Notes: generated by a model not told the origin, from the sequence alone. 64,000 bases of DNA from an uncultured Eubacteriales bacterium (GCA_900540235.1 UQEY01000002.1:41530-105529), one strand, 5' to 3'; numbered from the stretch's first letter, positions 1 to 9,194 are shown. Numbers and translations are program-made.

Positions 1-1784
1 TTAAGGCTGAATGCAGGGGTAATGTGCCGGGTCTTGTCCACGATACATCGTCAACAGGCGCTACCGTTTTTATCGAACCGGCAGGTGTTGTTGACGCTAA
101 TAATGATATCAAAGTGCTTCAGGGCAAAGAGCGTGACGAAATTATGCGTATCCTTTTTGAACTTTCGGCTGAAGCAGGCGATTTTTCAGAGTCGATTAAA
201 CATTCTTATGACAGCGCAATAATGCTTAATCTTATTTTTGCCAAGGCTCATCTTGCATATAAAATGAAAGCTACAAAGCCGACTCTTAATAATGAGGGCA
301 TAACTTATCTTAAAAAAGCACGCCATCCGCTTATTGACCCTAAAAAGGTTGTTGCTACCGATATTGTCCTCGGTGACGAATATGATACTCTTGTTATCAC
401 CGGCCCGAATACCGGCGGTAAAACCGTAACGCTCAAAACTTTAGGTCTTTTAACTCTTATGACTATGTGCGGTCTTTTAATTCCGGTTTCCGATATGTCA
501 AGAGTTTCCGTTTATAATAATGTTCTTGTTGATATCGGCGATGAACAGAGTATTGCTCAGTCGCTTTCAACCTTTTCTTCTCATATGGTCAATATTATTG
601 ATATTATGAAAAAGGCTGACGATAAATCGTTGATTCTTATTGACGAACTCGGTGCAGGCACAGACCCTACAGAGGGTGCGGCACTTGCCGTTTCCGTTAT
701 TGAAGCGCTTAGGGAAAAGGGTGCAAAAATTGTTGCAACAACCCACTATGCCGAGCTTAAAGCTTATGCGCTTGACACACCGGGTGTTACAAACGGTTGC
801 TGTGAATTTGATATTGAAACGCTTCGACCTACATATAAGCTTTTAATCGGTGTTCCGGGTAGGTCAAATGCGTTTGCCATTCTTTCTCATCTCGGTATGG
901 AGCAGTCGGTTATCGATAATGCCAAGTCAATAGTAGGCAGTGATAACCGTGATTTTGAGGCTGTGCTTGAAAAACTCGAGGCTTCCCGTCACGCTCTTGA
1001 AGAAGAAAGGAAAGTTGCCGAGCAAATGACTGAAAAGGCAAAGAAAATCGAGCAAAGAGCGCAGGAAGAAAGAGATAAAATAGAAACGCTTAAAGCAAGG
1101 GAAATGGACAAAGCTAAGCGTGAGGCTCAAAAACTTATTGATTCTGCTCAGCGCAAGAGCAGTGAATTCTTGCTTGAACTTGAAAAACTGAAAAAAGAGC
1201 AAACTTCCTCTAACGCTACTGAATTTGCACGCAAAACAAGGCGTGCTGTTAAGGCTCAAATGGGCGAAATGGACGACCTTATCAACCCTAATGAACTTGC
1301 CGATAATTGGGACTATGACTACAAATTACCCCGTAACCCCGTTGCCGGTGACCGTGTTGTTATTAAAGGTATCGGCGAGGGTGAAGTAGTAGAAGTTAAA
1401 AATAATAATATTCTTGTTAAATCGGGTCTCCTTAAAACAAGAGTTAAAATGTCCGACATTATGATTCTTGACAAACCTAAAAAGAAGCCGGTTAAAACTC
1501 AACATAATGTTTACAGAACTTCGTCGAGAGCTGATGCCGATGTCAAAACAGAGATTGATATGCGTGGCGAAACAGTTGATGAAGCACTTAGCGAACTTGG
1601 TTTGTTTATTGACAGATGTGTGCTTAATAATATTGAAGAAATACGAATTATTCACGGTAAGGGCACGGGTGCGCTAAGAACTGCCGTTACCGATTATCTT
1701 AAAACTCATCCAAATGTGTCCGAGTTTAGGCTCGGCAGGTACGGCGAGGGCGAAAACGGTGTGACAATCGCCAAACTTAAATAA
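1..1784 (+). CDS. mutS2: Endonuclease/ATPase MutS2, 5'-truncated by window edge
   Basis: This is the C-terminal three quarters of MutS2, a MutS-family ATPase with a Smr nuclease domain that acts on recombination intermediates and, in Bacillus, on collided ribosomes. The reading frame is open from base 3, so the start lies upstream of the window. About 593 residues are visible against roughly 780 for the family. Visible motifs are Walker A GPNTGGKT near base 402, Walker B LILIDELGAGTDP near 630, a long charged coiled coil (about 960-1250), and a C-terminal Smr domain with IDMRG near 1555 and HGKGTGALR near 1655. The domain order is that of MutS2, not mismatch-repair MutS. The stop is followed by small hairpins and then recD2. 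Confidence 0.95.
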   Translation, partial: KAECRGNVPGLVHDTSSTGATVFIEPAGVVDANNDIKVLQGKERDEIMRILFELSAEAGDFSESIKHSYDSAIMLNLIFAKAHLAYKMKATKPTLNNEGITYLKKARHPLIDPKKVVATDIVLGDEYDTLVITGPNTGGKTVTLKTLGLLTLMTMCGLLIPVSDMSRVSVYNNVLVDIGDEQSIAQSLSTFSSHMVNIIDIMKKADDKSLILIDELGAGTDPTEGAALAVSVIEALREKGAKIVATTHYAELKAYALDTPGVTNGCCEFDIETLRPTYKLLIGVPGRSNAFAILSHLGMEQSVIDNAKSIVGSDNRDFEAVLEKLEASRHALEEERKVAEQMTEKAKKIEQRAQEERDKIETLKAREMDKAKREAQKLIDSAQRKSSEFLLELEKLKKEQTSSNATEFARKTRRAVKAQMGEMDDLINPNELADNWDYDYKLPRNPVAGDRVVIKGIGEGEVVEVKNNNILVKSGLLKTRVKMSDIMILDKPKKKPVKTQHNVYRTSSRADADVKTEIDMRGETVDEALSELGLFIDRCVLNNIEEIRIIHGKGTGALRTAVTDYLKTHPNVSEFRLGRYGEGENGVTIAKLK

Positions 1785-1790
1785 ATTTAT

Positions 1791-1849
1791 TAGGACTTGC
1801 TCCTATCAAAATAACAAAATTAACTCGTAAGGCAGGGCTTGCTCCCGCC
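1791..1849. repeat. Pair of related small hairpins between mutS2 and recD2
   Basis: TAGGACTTGCTCCTA (1791-1805) is a perfect 5-bp stem with a CTTGC loop. GGCAGGGCTTGCTCCCGCC (1831-1849) is a second hairpin with the same core, GGRCTTGCTCCY. Neither has a T-run, so they do not look like ordinary terminators. They may be two copies of a short dispersed element. Confidence 0.4.
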
Positions 1850-1871
1850 TAAAATGAAAACGGAGAACGAA

Positions 1872-4094
1872 ATGGCAGAACAAAAGCTTGAAAATTTAAC
1901 AGCTATGGTTGAAGGCATAACCTATAGAAACGAAACTAACGGTTATGCCGTTGCCGAGGTCGGCACGGGTGACGAATTTGTTACCGTTGTCGGTATTTTG
2001 GGCGATATTGCCGTTGGTGAGCAAATCGTTTTTCAAGGCGAATGGACTATGCATCCTACTTTTGGCAGGCAATTTAAATCTGTCAGGCTTACCCGCAGTC
2101 GTCCTGCCGATGCAAACGGTATGCTCCGTTTTCTTGCAAGCGGAATGATTAAAGGGGTAAGGGAAGTTACCGCTTCAAAAATTGTTGAAAAATTCGGTTC
2201 AAACACATTTAATGTGATTGAAAATGAACCTGAAAGGCTTGCCGAAATTAAGGGAATAACAAGGACTAAGGCTAAGCAAATAGGTAAAGAATTCAAAATG
2301 CAGTTTGCAGCCCGTGATATTATGAACGGTCTTGCCGAACTCGGCTTCAATCAGCAGGAAGCGTATGATATTTATAGCGTGTTTAAAGCCGATTCCCTTG
2401 ATATTGTTAACGAAAATCCTTATGCGCTTGTGTCAATGGTTTCAAGTATCAACTTTGAGCGTGCAGATGAAATTGCAATGAATTTAAAGCAAGCGCCGCC
2501 TTTTGATTATCGGTGTCAGGCGGGTGTTACATATGTAGTTAGGCATAATCTTTTTAACGGTCATACTTGTTTGCCACGCAAAAGCATTATTCCTCCTGCA
2601 AAATCGCTTCTTAACTGTAATGATGACGAAGCTGAAATTGCGATTGACAATGCTATCGAGTCAAAACAGCTTGTTGAAGAAAATATTGACACAAAACCGT
2701 TTCTCTTTTTGCCGGAGATTTACGAGGCTGAATCGGGCATAGCCGAAAGAATTAAAGTTATGCTTGAGTTTCCGCCTACTCCCAAGGAAATTTCACCGTC
2801 GGAAATTGATGCGTTTGAAAAAACGAATGACATAGTTTTTGATGAAAAACAGCGTGAAGCTATAGAAATCGCAGTAAATAAAGGCTTGCTTATTTTAACC
2901 GGCGGTCCGGGCACGGGTAAAACCACCACAGTTAAGGGTATCATCACTCTTATGGAAAACAGAGGGCTTGATGTTGCGCTTGCGGCACCTACGGGCAGAG
3001 CGGCTAAGCGAATGAGTGAACTTACCGGCAGGGAAGCTAAAACCATTCACCGATTGTTAGAGGTGGAATATAAGGACGGCGCAACAGAGCCGAGCTTTGC
3101 TCACAATCTAAAAAACCCGCTTGAATGTGACGCAGTAATTGTTGACGAACTTTCAATGGTTGATGTTACTGTTTTTTCTGCGCTTCTTGATGCGCTTCCG
3201 CTTTCTTGCAGGCTTATTATGGTTGGCGATAAAGACCAGCTTCCGCCGGTGGGCGCAGGTAATGTGCTTGCAGATTTGATTAAAAGTGAACTTATCGGAG
3301 TGGTAAGCCTCGATAAAATCTTTCGTCAGGCAATGGAGAGTAATATCGTTTCAAATGCCCACCGTGTTGTTAAGGGCGAAATGCCTGTTTTTGACAACAA
3401 TGTAAATTCTGATTTCTTTCTTCTTCGTGAAGATTCTAAATATAATGCGGCTAATAAAGTTGTTAATCTTGTAACTAAGCGTATTCCTGCAGGATATGGC
3501 TTTGACAGCATCAAGGATATTCAAGTCCTTTGCCCGAGCCGTAAGGGTGAAGTGGGTACCGAGCATATAAATGCGCTTCTTCAGGAAAAGCTTAACCCAC
3601 CGTCACAAAACAAAATGCAAATAAGATATAAGGGTTATACTCTGCGTGAGGGCGACAAAGTTATGCAAATTAAAAATAACTATGATGTCCCTTGGTTTAA
3701 AGACGGTGAAAACGGAACGGGCGTTTTCAACGGTGATATCGGTATTCTTACCCGTATTGACCGTGCAAACGATATTATTAATGTTCGCTTTGACGATAAA
3801 GAAGCAATGTACAGCATTGAAAATGTTAAGGAAATTGAGCTTGCATATGCTATGACGGTTCATAAAAGTCAGGGCAGTGAGTTTCCTTGTGTAGTTATGC
3901 CTACCATTGCAACACCGCCAAAGCTTTCTTATCGCAATCTTTTTTATACTGCTTTGACCCGTGCAAAAAGCCTTCTTATAATTGTCGGCAATGAAGCTTC
4001 GGTTAAAGCAATGGTTGACAACGATAAAAAAAGCAGGCGCTATAGCGCACTTGTTCATTTTTTATCTGTTGACAATAATAATGTTTTTAAGTAA
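1872..4094 (+). CDS. recD2: RecD2-type ATP-dependent DNA helicase
   Basis: This is a superfamily 1B 5'-3' helicase of the RecD2 family, which works without RecBC in Gram-positive bacteria. The N-terminal region has an OB-like segment and a helix-hairpin-helix stretch (GITRTKAKQIGKEF, about residue 120). The motor has Walker A GGPGTGKTTT near residue 343, Walker B VIVDELSMVD near 423, the glutamine motif GDKDQLPPVGAG, and the C-terminal UvrD-like motif TVHKSQGSEF. The start chosen at 1872 has GGAG six bases upstream; an in-frame start at 1839 lacks one. Length is about 740 residues, as expected. It follows mutS2 in the same direction with an 87-bp gap, and repair is a shared theme. Confidence 0.94.
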   Translation: MAEQKLENLTAMVEGITYRNETNGYAVAEVGTGDEFVTVVGILGDIAVGEQIVFQGEWTMHPTFGRQFKSVRLTRSRPADANGMLRFLASGMIKGVREVTASKIVEKFGSNTFNVIENEPERLAEIKGITRTKAKQIGKEFKMQFAARDIMNGLAELGFNQQEAYDIYSVFKADSLDIVNENPYALVSMVSSINFERADEIAMNLKQAPPFDYRCQAGVTYVVRHNLFNGHTCLPRKSIIPPAKSLLNCNDDEAEIAIDNAIESKQLVEENIDTKPFLFLPEIYEAESGIAERIKVMLEFPPTPKEISPSEIDAFEKTNDIVFDEKQREAIEIAVNKGLLILTGGPGTGKTTTVKGIITLMENRGLDVALAAPTGRAAKRMSELTGREAKTIHRLLEVEYKDGATEPSFAHNLKNPLECDAVIVDELSMVDVTVFSALLDALPLSCRLIMVGDKDQLPPVGAGNVLADLIKSELIGVVSLDKIFRQAMESNIVSNAHRVVKGEMPVFDNNVNSDFFLLREDSKYNAANKVVNLVTKRIPAGYGFDSIKDIQVLCPSRKGEVGTEHINALLQEKLNPPSQNKMQIRYKGYTLREGDKVMQIKNNYDVPWFKDGENGTGVFNGDIGILTRIDRANDIINVRFDDKEAMYSIENVKEIELAYAMTVHKSQGSEFPCVVMPTIATPPKLSYRNLFYTALTRAKSLLIIVGNEASVKAMVDNDKKSRRYSALVHFLSVDNNNVFK

Positions 4095-4131
4095 TATATT
4101 TTGTAGAAAATTAATTGTTTCAAAATTTTTC

Positions 4132-4151
4132 GGCGGTTAACATTGTCCGCC
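4132..4151. repeat. Short palindromic repeat (AACATTGT-centred family)
   Basis: GGCGGTTAACATTGTCCGCC has a perfect 5-bp GGCGG/CCGCC stem around an AACATTGT centre. Related palindromes occur at 16901, 49085 and 49154. It lies between recD2 and the mreB-like gene and has no T-run after it. Confidence 0.55.
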
Positions 4152-4180
4152 TAAATTGAAAATAGAATGGATACATAATT

Positions 4181-5209
4181 ATGTTTGGATATGATTTGGG
4201 TATAGACTTGGGTACAAGCTCGGTTGTCATTTCCGTTGTGGGAAAGGGCGTCGTGCTTAGTGAACCTGCCTATGTTGCTTATGATGTAAATAAAAGTGAA
4301 ATGCTTTATGCCGGTAAGCGTGCTTATTTCCTTGAGGGCAGAGAGCCGGTTGGCGTGAGCGTTATTCAGCCTATAAAAAACGGTAATGTGAGCAACTATG
4401 AACTTGCCGTAAAAATGGTTGAAAGCTTTATGAATAAGGTTCTTAAAAAGAATATTTTTAAGCCGAGAATTGTTGCTTCTGTTTCGTCGGCAAGTACCGA
4501 TGTTGAAAGAAGGACGCTTATTTCCGTGCTCATTTCAGCAGGTGCAAGGTCTGTTTGCCTTGTTGAACAGCCTCTTTGTGCCGCTTTCGGCGCAGGTATT
4601 GACCCGCTTAACCCGACCGGTGTTTTTGTTATCGATGTGGGCGCAGGTTCAACCGATATGGCGGTTATCAGCCAGGGTGCTATGAGCCAAAATGAAACGG
4701 TTAAAGTCGGCGGTGATGATTTTGATGAGGCAATAGTTAAGTATCTTAAAGAAAAACACGGCTTGCTTGTCGGTTTAAGGACTGCCGAGGATATTAAGAA
4801 AACTATCGGTTCAGCCGTACCGAGGGATACGGATGTTACTATGAACGCTAAGGGCAGAAATGTTCTTTCGGGTTTGCCAAAGGTTGTTGAAATCAGCGGT
4901 AATGAAATTTGCGAGTGCTTTGATGAAGTGCTTGAGCAAATCACTTCTGTTGCCAAGGCGATGTTTGAGCGTACTTCTCCTCAGCTTGTTGCCGATGTAA
5001 CAAATTCAAGTCTTCTTTTAACCGGCGGTATGTCGCAGCTTTTCGGTCTTGACAAGCTTCTTTCTCAAACGCTTAATCTTGATGTAACCATTCCTGTCAG
5101 GGCAAATCTCTGCGTATCAAAGGGATGCGAAATTGCGCTTAAAAAAATGCATATTCTCGACCAATACGGTTATTCGTTCAAAACTAAGGAAGAGGTCAGA
5201 ATCAGATGA
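4181..5209 (+). CDS. MreB/Mbl-like actin homologue (divergent)
   Basis: This is an actin-fold ATPase of the MreB/Mbl rod-shape family, predicted to form membrane-associated filaments that guide peptidoglycan synthesis. Phosphate-1 motif DLGTSSV (residues 7-13), phosphate-2 region VIDVGAGSTDMAVIS and the adenosine motif LLTGGMSQL are present. KVGGDDFDEAI and the text around it match the MreB core. Length is 342 residues, normal for MreB. It is less conserved than housekeeping MreB (for example SSVV where MreB has ANTL), so it is probably a paralogue. Its stop overlaps the next start by 4 bp (ATGA), so it appears to lead the corrinoid/ECF gene set. That partnership is unusual, and no gene symbol is assigned. 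Confidence 0.8.
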   Translation: MFGYDLGIDLGTSSVVISVVGKGVVLSEPAYVAYDVNKSEMLYAGKRAYFLEGREPVGVSVIQPIKNGNVSNYELAVKMVESFMNKVLKKNIFKPRIVASVSSASTDVERRTLISVLISAGARSVCLVEQPLCAAFGAGIDPLNPTGVFVIDVGAGSTDMAVISQGAMSQNETVKVGGDDFDEAIVKYLKEKHGLLVGLRTAEDIKKTIGSAVPRDTDVTMNAKGRNVLSGLPKVVEISGNEICECFDEVLEQITSVAKAMFERTSPQLVADVTNSSLLLTGGMSQLFGLDKLLSQTLNLDVTIPVRANLCVSKGCEIALKKMHILDQYGYSFKTKEEVRIR

Positions 5210-5682
5210 TTCAAATTTATTACGGCTTCGGCAAGGGTAAGACTACTGCCGCAATCGGTCAGGGTGTCCGTGCCAAGGGCAGCGGTATGAATGTACTGCT
5301 CGTTCAGTTTTTAAAAGATAATAAATCGAGCGAGTTAAAAGAACTTAAAAAGCTTGAATTTGATGTTTTTGAAGCGCCTGATTCTTTGCCGTTTAACCCC
5401 GGAGATTTTTATAAAGAGTGGGTTGACAATGCTCTGAATTATATTAAAAATTCAAATGCAGATATGATTATTCTTGATGAATTTGCAGACATAATAGGTT
5501 CGTTTATTGATGAGTCTTTCGCTGCTTTATTTATTGGAAGTTTGAAGGGCAAAGAAATTGTTATTACAGGTCACAAAAAAGTCGATTTTCTTTTTGACTC
5601 AGCCGATTATATTACTCATATGGAAAAGGAAAAGCATCCGTTTGATTTGGGTGTTAAAGCTCGCAAAGGTATTGAATATTAA
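5206..5682 (+). CDS. Corrinoid (cob(I)yrinic acid a,c-diamide) adenosyltransferase, CobA/BtuR type
   Basis: This is an ATP:corrinoid adenosyltransferase of the CobA/CobO/BtuR fold, which adds the 5'-deoxyadenosyl ligand to reduced corrinoid. The diagnostic P-loop GFGKGKTTAA sits at residues 7-16. A Walker-B-like stretch MIILDEFADII lies near residue 87, and the C-terminal GVKARKGIEY matches the family. At 158 residues it is slightly short. The start overlaps the stop of the mreB-like gene, and an ECF transporter follows 20 bp later. That neighbourhood suggests salvage and adenosylation of an imported corrinoid. No cobalamin riboswitch is visible upstream. Confidence 0.85.
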   Translation: MIQIYYGFGKGKTTAAIGQGVRAKGSGMNVLLVQFLKDNKSSELKELKKLEFDVFEAPDSLPFNPGDFYKEWVDNALNYIKNSNADMIILDEFADIIGSFIDESFAALFIGSLKGKEIVITGHKKVDFLFDSADYITHMEKEKHPFDLGVKARKGIEY

Positions 5683-5703
5683 ATAGTGGAAAGGAGTAGC
5701 GAT

Positions 5704-6558
5704 ATGGATAGATTTTCAAGATTTAATCCTAAAGTCAGCTTCTCCTTTTTTGTTTTTGTTATTTTACTTGTCTTGCTCAATTTTAACCCGTTTTTCTTGT
5801 TTGTTTCACTTCTTGCCGGGTTGATTTATAATATTATGCTTCAGGGAAAGAAAGCTTTGAAAACTTTTTTCACTTTCCTTTTGCCGTTCACGCTTCTTAT
5901 TGCCTTGTTTAATATGTCCTTTACTTCGTACGGCATTGATATTTTGTTTACTGCGTTTGACAAGAATTTTACTCTTGAGGGTCTTTTCTATGGCTTTTGC
6001 CAGGGGCTTATGTTTTCCTCGGTAATTATTTGGCTTTCAAGCTATTCCTTGGTTTTAACGAGTGATAAGTTTATGTCCGTTTTTTCAAAAGTTGCACCTA
6101 ATACTACTCTGGTGCTCACTATGGCTTTGTCCTTTATTCCGAGACTTAGAAAAAATGCAAAGGAAATAAATGATGCACGGCTCAATGTTAATCAAAATGA
6201 CACTAAGTTAAAAAAGAGCCTTGATAATTTTTCTTCGCTGATTTCTATGACTTTGGAGGAAAGCATAGAAGTGAGTGATTCTATGCGTGCTCGTGGTTTT
6301 AATTCTAAAAGAAAACCGTATACAAAATATAAATTTAATTTTTATGATTTAATTGTGCTTGTTGTGATTTTTTTGTCGGCAATTTCTTGTTTTATAATGA
6401 AAGGGTTTGGCTTGTCAGATTTCTTGTTTGACCCTGAAATAAAAATACTTGCTTTTTCGCCGATTCATCTTATCGTTTTTTCTTTATTTATGTTTATACC
6501 TATAATTACTAATATTTCGGAGGATATAAAATGGCACTTTTTGAAATTGAAAATTTAA
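5704..6558 (+). CDS. ecfT: ECF transporter transmembrane component EcfT
   Basis: This is the scaffold membrane subunit of an energy-coupling-factor vitamin transporter (CbiQ/EcfT family). Several hydrophobic segments cover the N-terminal half and the extreme C-terminus. The coupling-helix region carries the signature RARGF near residue 200, which contacts the ATPases. The start at 5704 has GGAG eight to ten bases upstream; an in-frame start at 5686 precedes that site and is unlikely. It overlaps the ATPase gene by 28 bp. Length is 284 residues, typical of the family. Confidence 0.88.
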   Translation: MDRFSRFNPKVSFSFFVFVILLVLLNFNPFFLFVSLLAGLIYNIMLQGKKALKTFFTFLLPFTLLIALFNMSFTSYGIDILFTAFDKNFTLEGLFYGFCQGLMFSSVIIWLSSYSLVLTSDKFMSVFSKVAPNTTLVLTMALSFIPRLRKNAKEINDARLNVNQNDTKLKKSLDNFSSLISMTLEESIEVSDSMRARGFNSKRKPYTKYKFNFYDLIVLVVIFLSAISCFIMKGFGLSDFLFDPEIKILAFSPIHLIVFSLFMFIPIITNISEDIKWHFLKLKI

Positions 6559-7997
6559 CATTTTCTTATCCTTGCTCATCTTCAAATGCACTTGACGGCA
6601 TAGATTTAAAAATAAATGACGGCGAATTTGTCCTTATTATGGGCAAAAGCGGAAGCGGAAAGTCGACTCTTTTAAGGCTTTTAAAAAAAGAAATTGCCCC
6701 GGTTGGTACTCTCGGCGGTAAGCTTGATATAAATACTTCTTCAATCGGTTTTGTTAACCAAAGTCCGGAAACCTCGTTCGTTTGTGATAATGTCAGGGGC
6801 GAGCTTGCTTTTGCACTTGAAAATCTTTCACTTTCAAACGATGAAATAACCGTTAAAATCGGTGAAACTGCGTCGTTTTTTAATCTTAATCACCTGCTTG
6901 ATAAAAAGTTAAGTGAACTTTCCGGCGGCGAAAGGGCAAGTGTTGCCGTAGCTTCTGCTATGATTGGCGACGCAAAGGTTTTGCTTCTTGACGAACCGTT
7001 GTCGCAACTTGACCCTAAAGCCGTTGTTACCGTAAGTTCACTTCTTAAAAGGATAAATGAAGAACTCGGTGTGACGGTTATTGTCGTTTCCCATTCAAGC
7101 AGTGAATTTATTGATTTCTGCGACCGCCTTGTTATTTTGGAAAGTGGCAGGGTTATATGCGACTCTGCGCCAAAAACCTGTAGGCATAATACCGATTTAC
7201 TCCCGTTCTTTCCTATATGTACCCGAATTTTTGACGAAAGACCGCTTAGCGTTAAGGAGTCCGTTTTTCTTGCTTCTAAGCTTGAAGAAAAGGATGAAAA
7301 GCCTTTGCATTTTGATAAAAACGATGTTTGCGTAAAACTTAAAAATATATCTTTTGCTTATGGTAAAGGGCAGGATGATATCCTTTCTTTTCTCAACTTT
7401 ACCGCATATAAATCTAAAATTAATTCTGTTATCGGCGCTAACGGCAGCGGCAAAACCACGCTTTTAAAGATTATTGCAAAGATAAATAAGGCTTACGGCG
7501 GCAAAGTTAAAGTAAACGGAAAGTGCGCCTATATGCCTCAAAATGTAAAATATCTTTTTACAAAAGAACGAGTTGGCGATGAGATAAAAATCGAAACTGC
7601 AAACAGACTCGGCATATCAGACCTTATTGACCGTCATCCGTTCGACCTGTCGGGCGGTCAGGCTCAAAAGCTTGCATTTGGTATTCTCCTTGAGCAGGAT
7701 GCCGATATTTTCCTGCTTGACGAACCGACAAAAGCATTTGACGAATTTTCAAAAAATGAACTTAAATCTCTCTTGCTTGAACTTAAAAATCATGGCAAAA
7801 CAATTATAATGGTTTCCCACGATTTAGATTTTGTGGGTGAAGTGAGCGACTGCGTATCTTTTTTGAGCGACGGTATTATATCGGCAGCAGGCGATAGACG
7901 AATGGTTCTTTCAAGTCTTAATTTTTATACTACCGAAGTCAGAAGAATAACTAAAAGATACTTGAACAGTGCCGTGTCAACAGGTGATTTGAAATGA
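6531..7997 (+). CDS. Fused ECF transporter ATPase (two ABC domains)
   Basis: This carries two ABC ATPase domains on one chain, equivalent to an EcfA-EcfA' pair. Domain 1 has Walker A GKSGSGKST near residue 38, signature LSGGE and Walker B VLLLDEP. Domain 2 has Walker A GANGSGKTT near 303, signature LSGGQ and Walker B IFLLDEPTK. Each is followed by an H-loop context (VVSHSS and MVSHDL). The start has GGAGG upstream inside the end of ecfT. The fused form occurs in several ECF systems, including those assigned to cobalamin or other B vitamins. It overlaps the S component by 4 bp. Confidence 0.9.
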   Translation: MALFEIENLTFSYPCSSSNALDGIDLKINDGEFVLIMGKSGSGKSTLLRLLKKEIAPVGTLGGKLDINTSSIGFVNQSPETSFVCDNVRGELAFALENLSLSNDEITVKIGETASFFNLNHLLDKKLSELSGGERASVAVASAMIGDAKVLLLDEPLSQLDPKAVVTVSSLLKRINEELGVTVIVVSHSSSEFIDFCDRLVILESGRVICDSAPKTCRHNTDLLPFFPICTRIFDERPLSVKESVFLASKLEEKDEKPLHFDKNDVCVKLKNISFAYGKGQDDILSFLNFTAYKSKINSVIGANGSGKTTLLKIIAKINKAYGGKVKVNGKCAYMPQNVKYLFTKERVGDEIKIETANRLGISDLIDRHPFDLSGGQAQKLAFGILLEQDADIFLLDEPTKAFDEFSKNELKSLLLELKNHGKTIIMVSHDLDFVGEVSDCVSFLSDGIISAAGDRRMVLSSLNFYTTEVRRITKRYLNSAVSTGDLK

Positions 7998-8677
7998 AAA
8001 AATTATATCCCGTCTTAATTGCGCTCACTCTTGTGTTTATCGTTTTGTGGCAAATATTTTTTGCAAACACAAATTATTATCTTGTAAGCGTGCTTATTTT
8101 AATTGTGTCAATGCTTCCGTTTTTTGTTTCGTTTGAAAGAGAGGAGCATACCGCAAAAGAAATTACTCTTATTTCAAGCCTTATTGCACTTGCTGTTGTA
8201 AGCCGTGCTGTTTTTTATCTTATACCGCAGGTCAAACCTATTGCTGCGGTTGTCGGTGTCAGCGGCGCAGTCTTGGGTGCAAAAAGGGGATACATTGTCG
8301 GCGCATTTTCTATGTTTGTGTCGAATTTCATTTTCGGTCAGGGTGCGTGGACGCCGTTTCAAATGGTTGCTATGGGCGTTGTCGGTTTGATTTTCGGCAT
8401 TGTTTTTGAAAAAATTAAGGTAAATAAAATTTCACTCGCCGTTGTCGGTTTCTTTTCTGTTTTGATTTTTTACGGTTTAATAGTTGACTTATCGTCAGTT
8501 TTGTATTTTAATAGCGATATGAGTTTAAAGGGAATTATTGCAGTCTATGCCGCAGGTGTTCCGTTTAACCTCGTTTTCGGCGGCACAACAGCAGTGTTCC
8601 TGTTTCTTTTCGGTGAAACTTTTATTAAAAAAATCGAAAGAATTAATATTAAGTACGGAATCTGTCAAAAAGGTTAG
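7994..8677 (+). CDS. ECF transporter substrate-binding membrane protein (S component), corrinoid proposed
   Basis: This is a small membrane protein with about six hydrophobic segments and the S-component pattern, including AAVVGVSGAVLGAKRGYIVG and GQGAWTPFQMVAMG. S components bind the vitamin and determine specificity. Here specificity is inferred only from context: the gene overlaps the ATPase by 4 bp, and a corrinoid adenosyltransferase is in the same run, as in predicted CbrT-type B12 systems. Another substrate such as queuosine precursor or a flavin cannot be excluded. Length is 227 residues. Confidence 0.78.
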   Translation: MKKLYPVLIALTLVFIVLWQIFFANTNYYLVSVLILIVSMLPFFVSFEREEHTAKEITLISSLIALAVVSRAVFYLIPQVKPIAAVVGVSGAVLGAKRGYIVGAFSMFVSNFIFGQGAWTPFQMVAMGVVGLIFGIVFEKIKVNKISLAVVGFFSVLIFYGLIVDLSSVLYFNSDMSLKGIIAVYAAGVPFNLVFGGTTAVFLFLFGETFIKKIERINIKYGICQKG

Positions 8678-8696
8678 AAAGGTTATGGTGATTATT

Positions 8697-9059
8697 ATGG
8701 ATAATAAAAATAATGATGTTGAGGATATTGTGGCTGAGGCTAAAAAAGAAATTAAAAAGGACGCTGTTGCGGCAGATAAAAAGGAGCAAAAGCAGGATGT
8801 GTCTGTTATCGACCGCCTTTGCCGTTTCGCTTTTATTATGTCAACAATCGGTGTGCTTACCATCGGTATTTGCCCTGCGTTCGGCGTTATGGGCATAGTT
8901 GTCGGCGAAATATTTAAGGCTAAAAAATTTGAACTTTCGCCGCTCAACGATGACAGATGCAAAAAAGCAAAAATTTTAGGTGTCGTGTCGCTTCTCCTTT
9001 TTGTGGTTGATATTGTTATTCTTGCAATCTATCTTCCGAAACTTAAAGGTCAGGCATAA
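8697..9059 (+). CDS. Small membrane protein of unknown function
   Basis: This is a 120-residue protein with a charged, lysine/glutamate-rich N-terminal 40 residues followed by two hydrophobic segments (around FAFIMSTIGVLTIGICPAFG and VVSLLLFVVDIVILAIYL). No family was recognised. The same frame is open back to 8538, but that part overlaps the S-component gene in another frame. Starts at 8685 or 8697 are possible; 8697 is preferred because GGTG lies six bases upstream. It ends the ECF gene run and is followed by a terminator at 9077. Confidence 0.65.
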   Translation: MDNKNNDVEDIVAEAKKEIKKDAVAADKKEQKQDVSVIDRLCRFAFIMSTIGVLTIGICPAFGVMGIVVGEIFKAKKFELSPLNDDRCKKAKILGVVSLLLFVVDIVILAIYLPKLKGQA

Positions 9060-9076
9060 CGGTCATAATAAATCAA

Positions 9077-9099
9077 GTCGCCGTTTGGCGGCTTTTTTT
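9077..9099 (+). terminator. Rho-independent terminator of the mreB-like/ECF run
   Basis: GTCGCC-GTTT-GGCGGC stem (one T-G pair) followed by seven T residues, 17 bp after the stop at 9059. Confidence 0.85.
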
Positions 9100-9194
9100 A
9101 TCATATATTTTGTAATTTTATATTTTTCGACACCCAACAAATTGTGTCAATACTTTTTTGACAAATTAAATCAAAAATATTATTGCTTTTCCCC

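Noticed and set aside
3603..4058. 151-codon minus-strand ORF
   Set aside because: It is opposite the conserved helicase domain of recD2 and has no coding character of its own.
4095..4180. Cobalamin riboswitch before the corrinoid/ECF run
   Set aside because: The 86-bp gap holds only a short palindrome and has no B12-box-like sequence; it is also too short.
4396..4956. 186-codon minus-strand ORF
   Set aside because: It lies fully inside the mreB-like gene and has no ribosome site or recognisable protein features; it is a codon-bias shadow.
8538..8696. N-terminal extension of the small membrane protein before 8697
   Set aside because: It overlaps the conserved S-component gene in another frame and lacks a ribosome site at its start.
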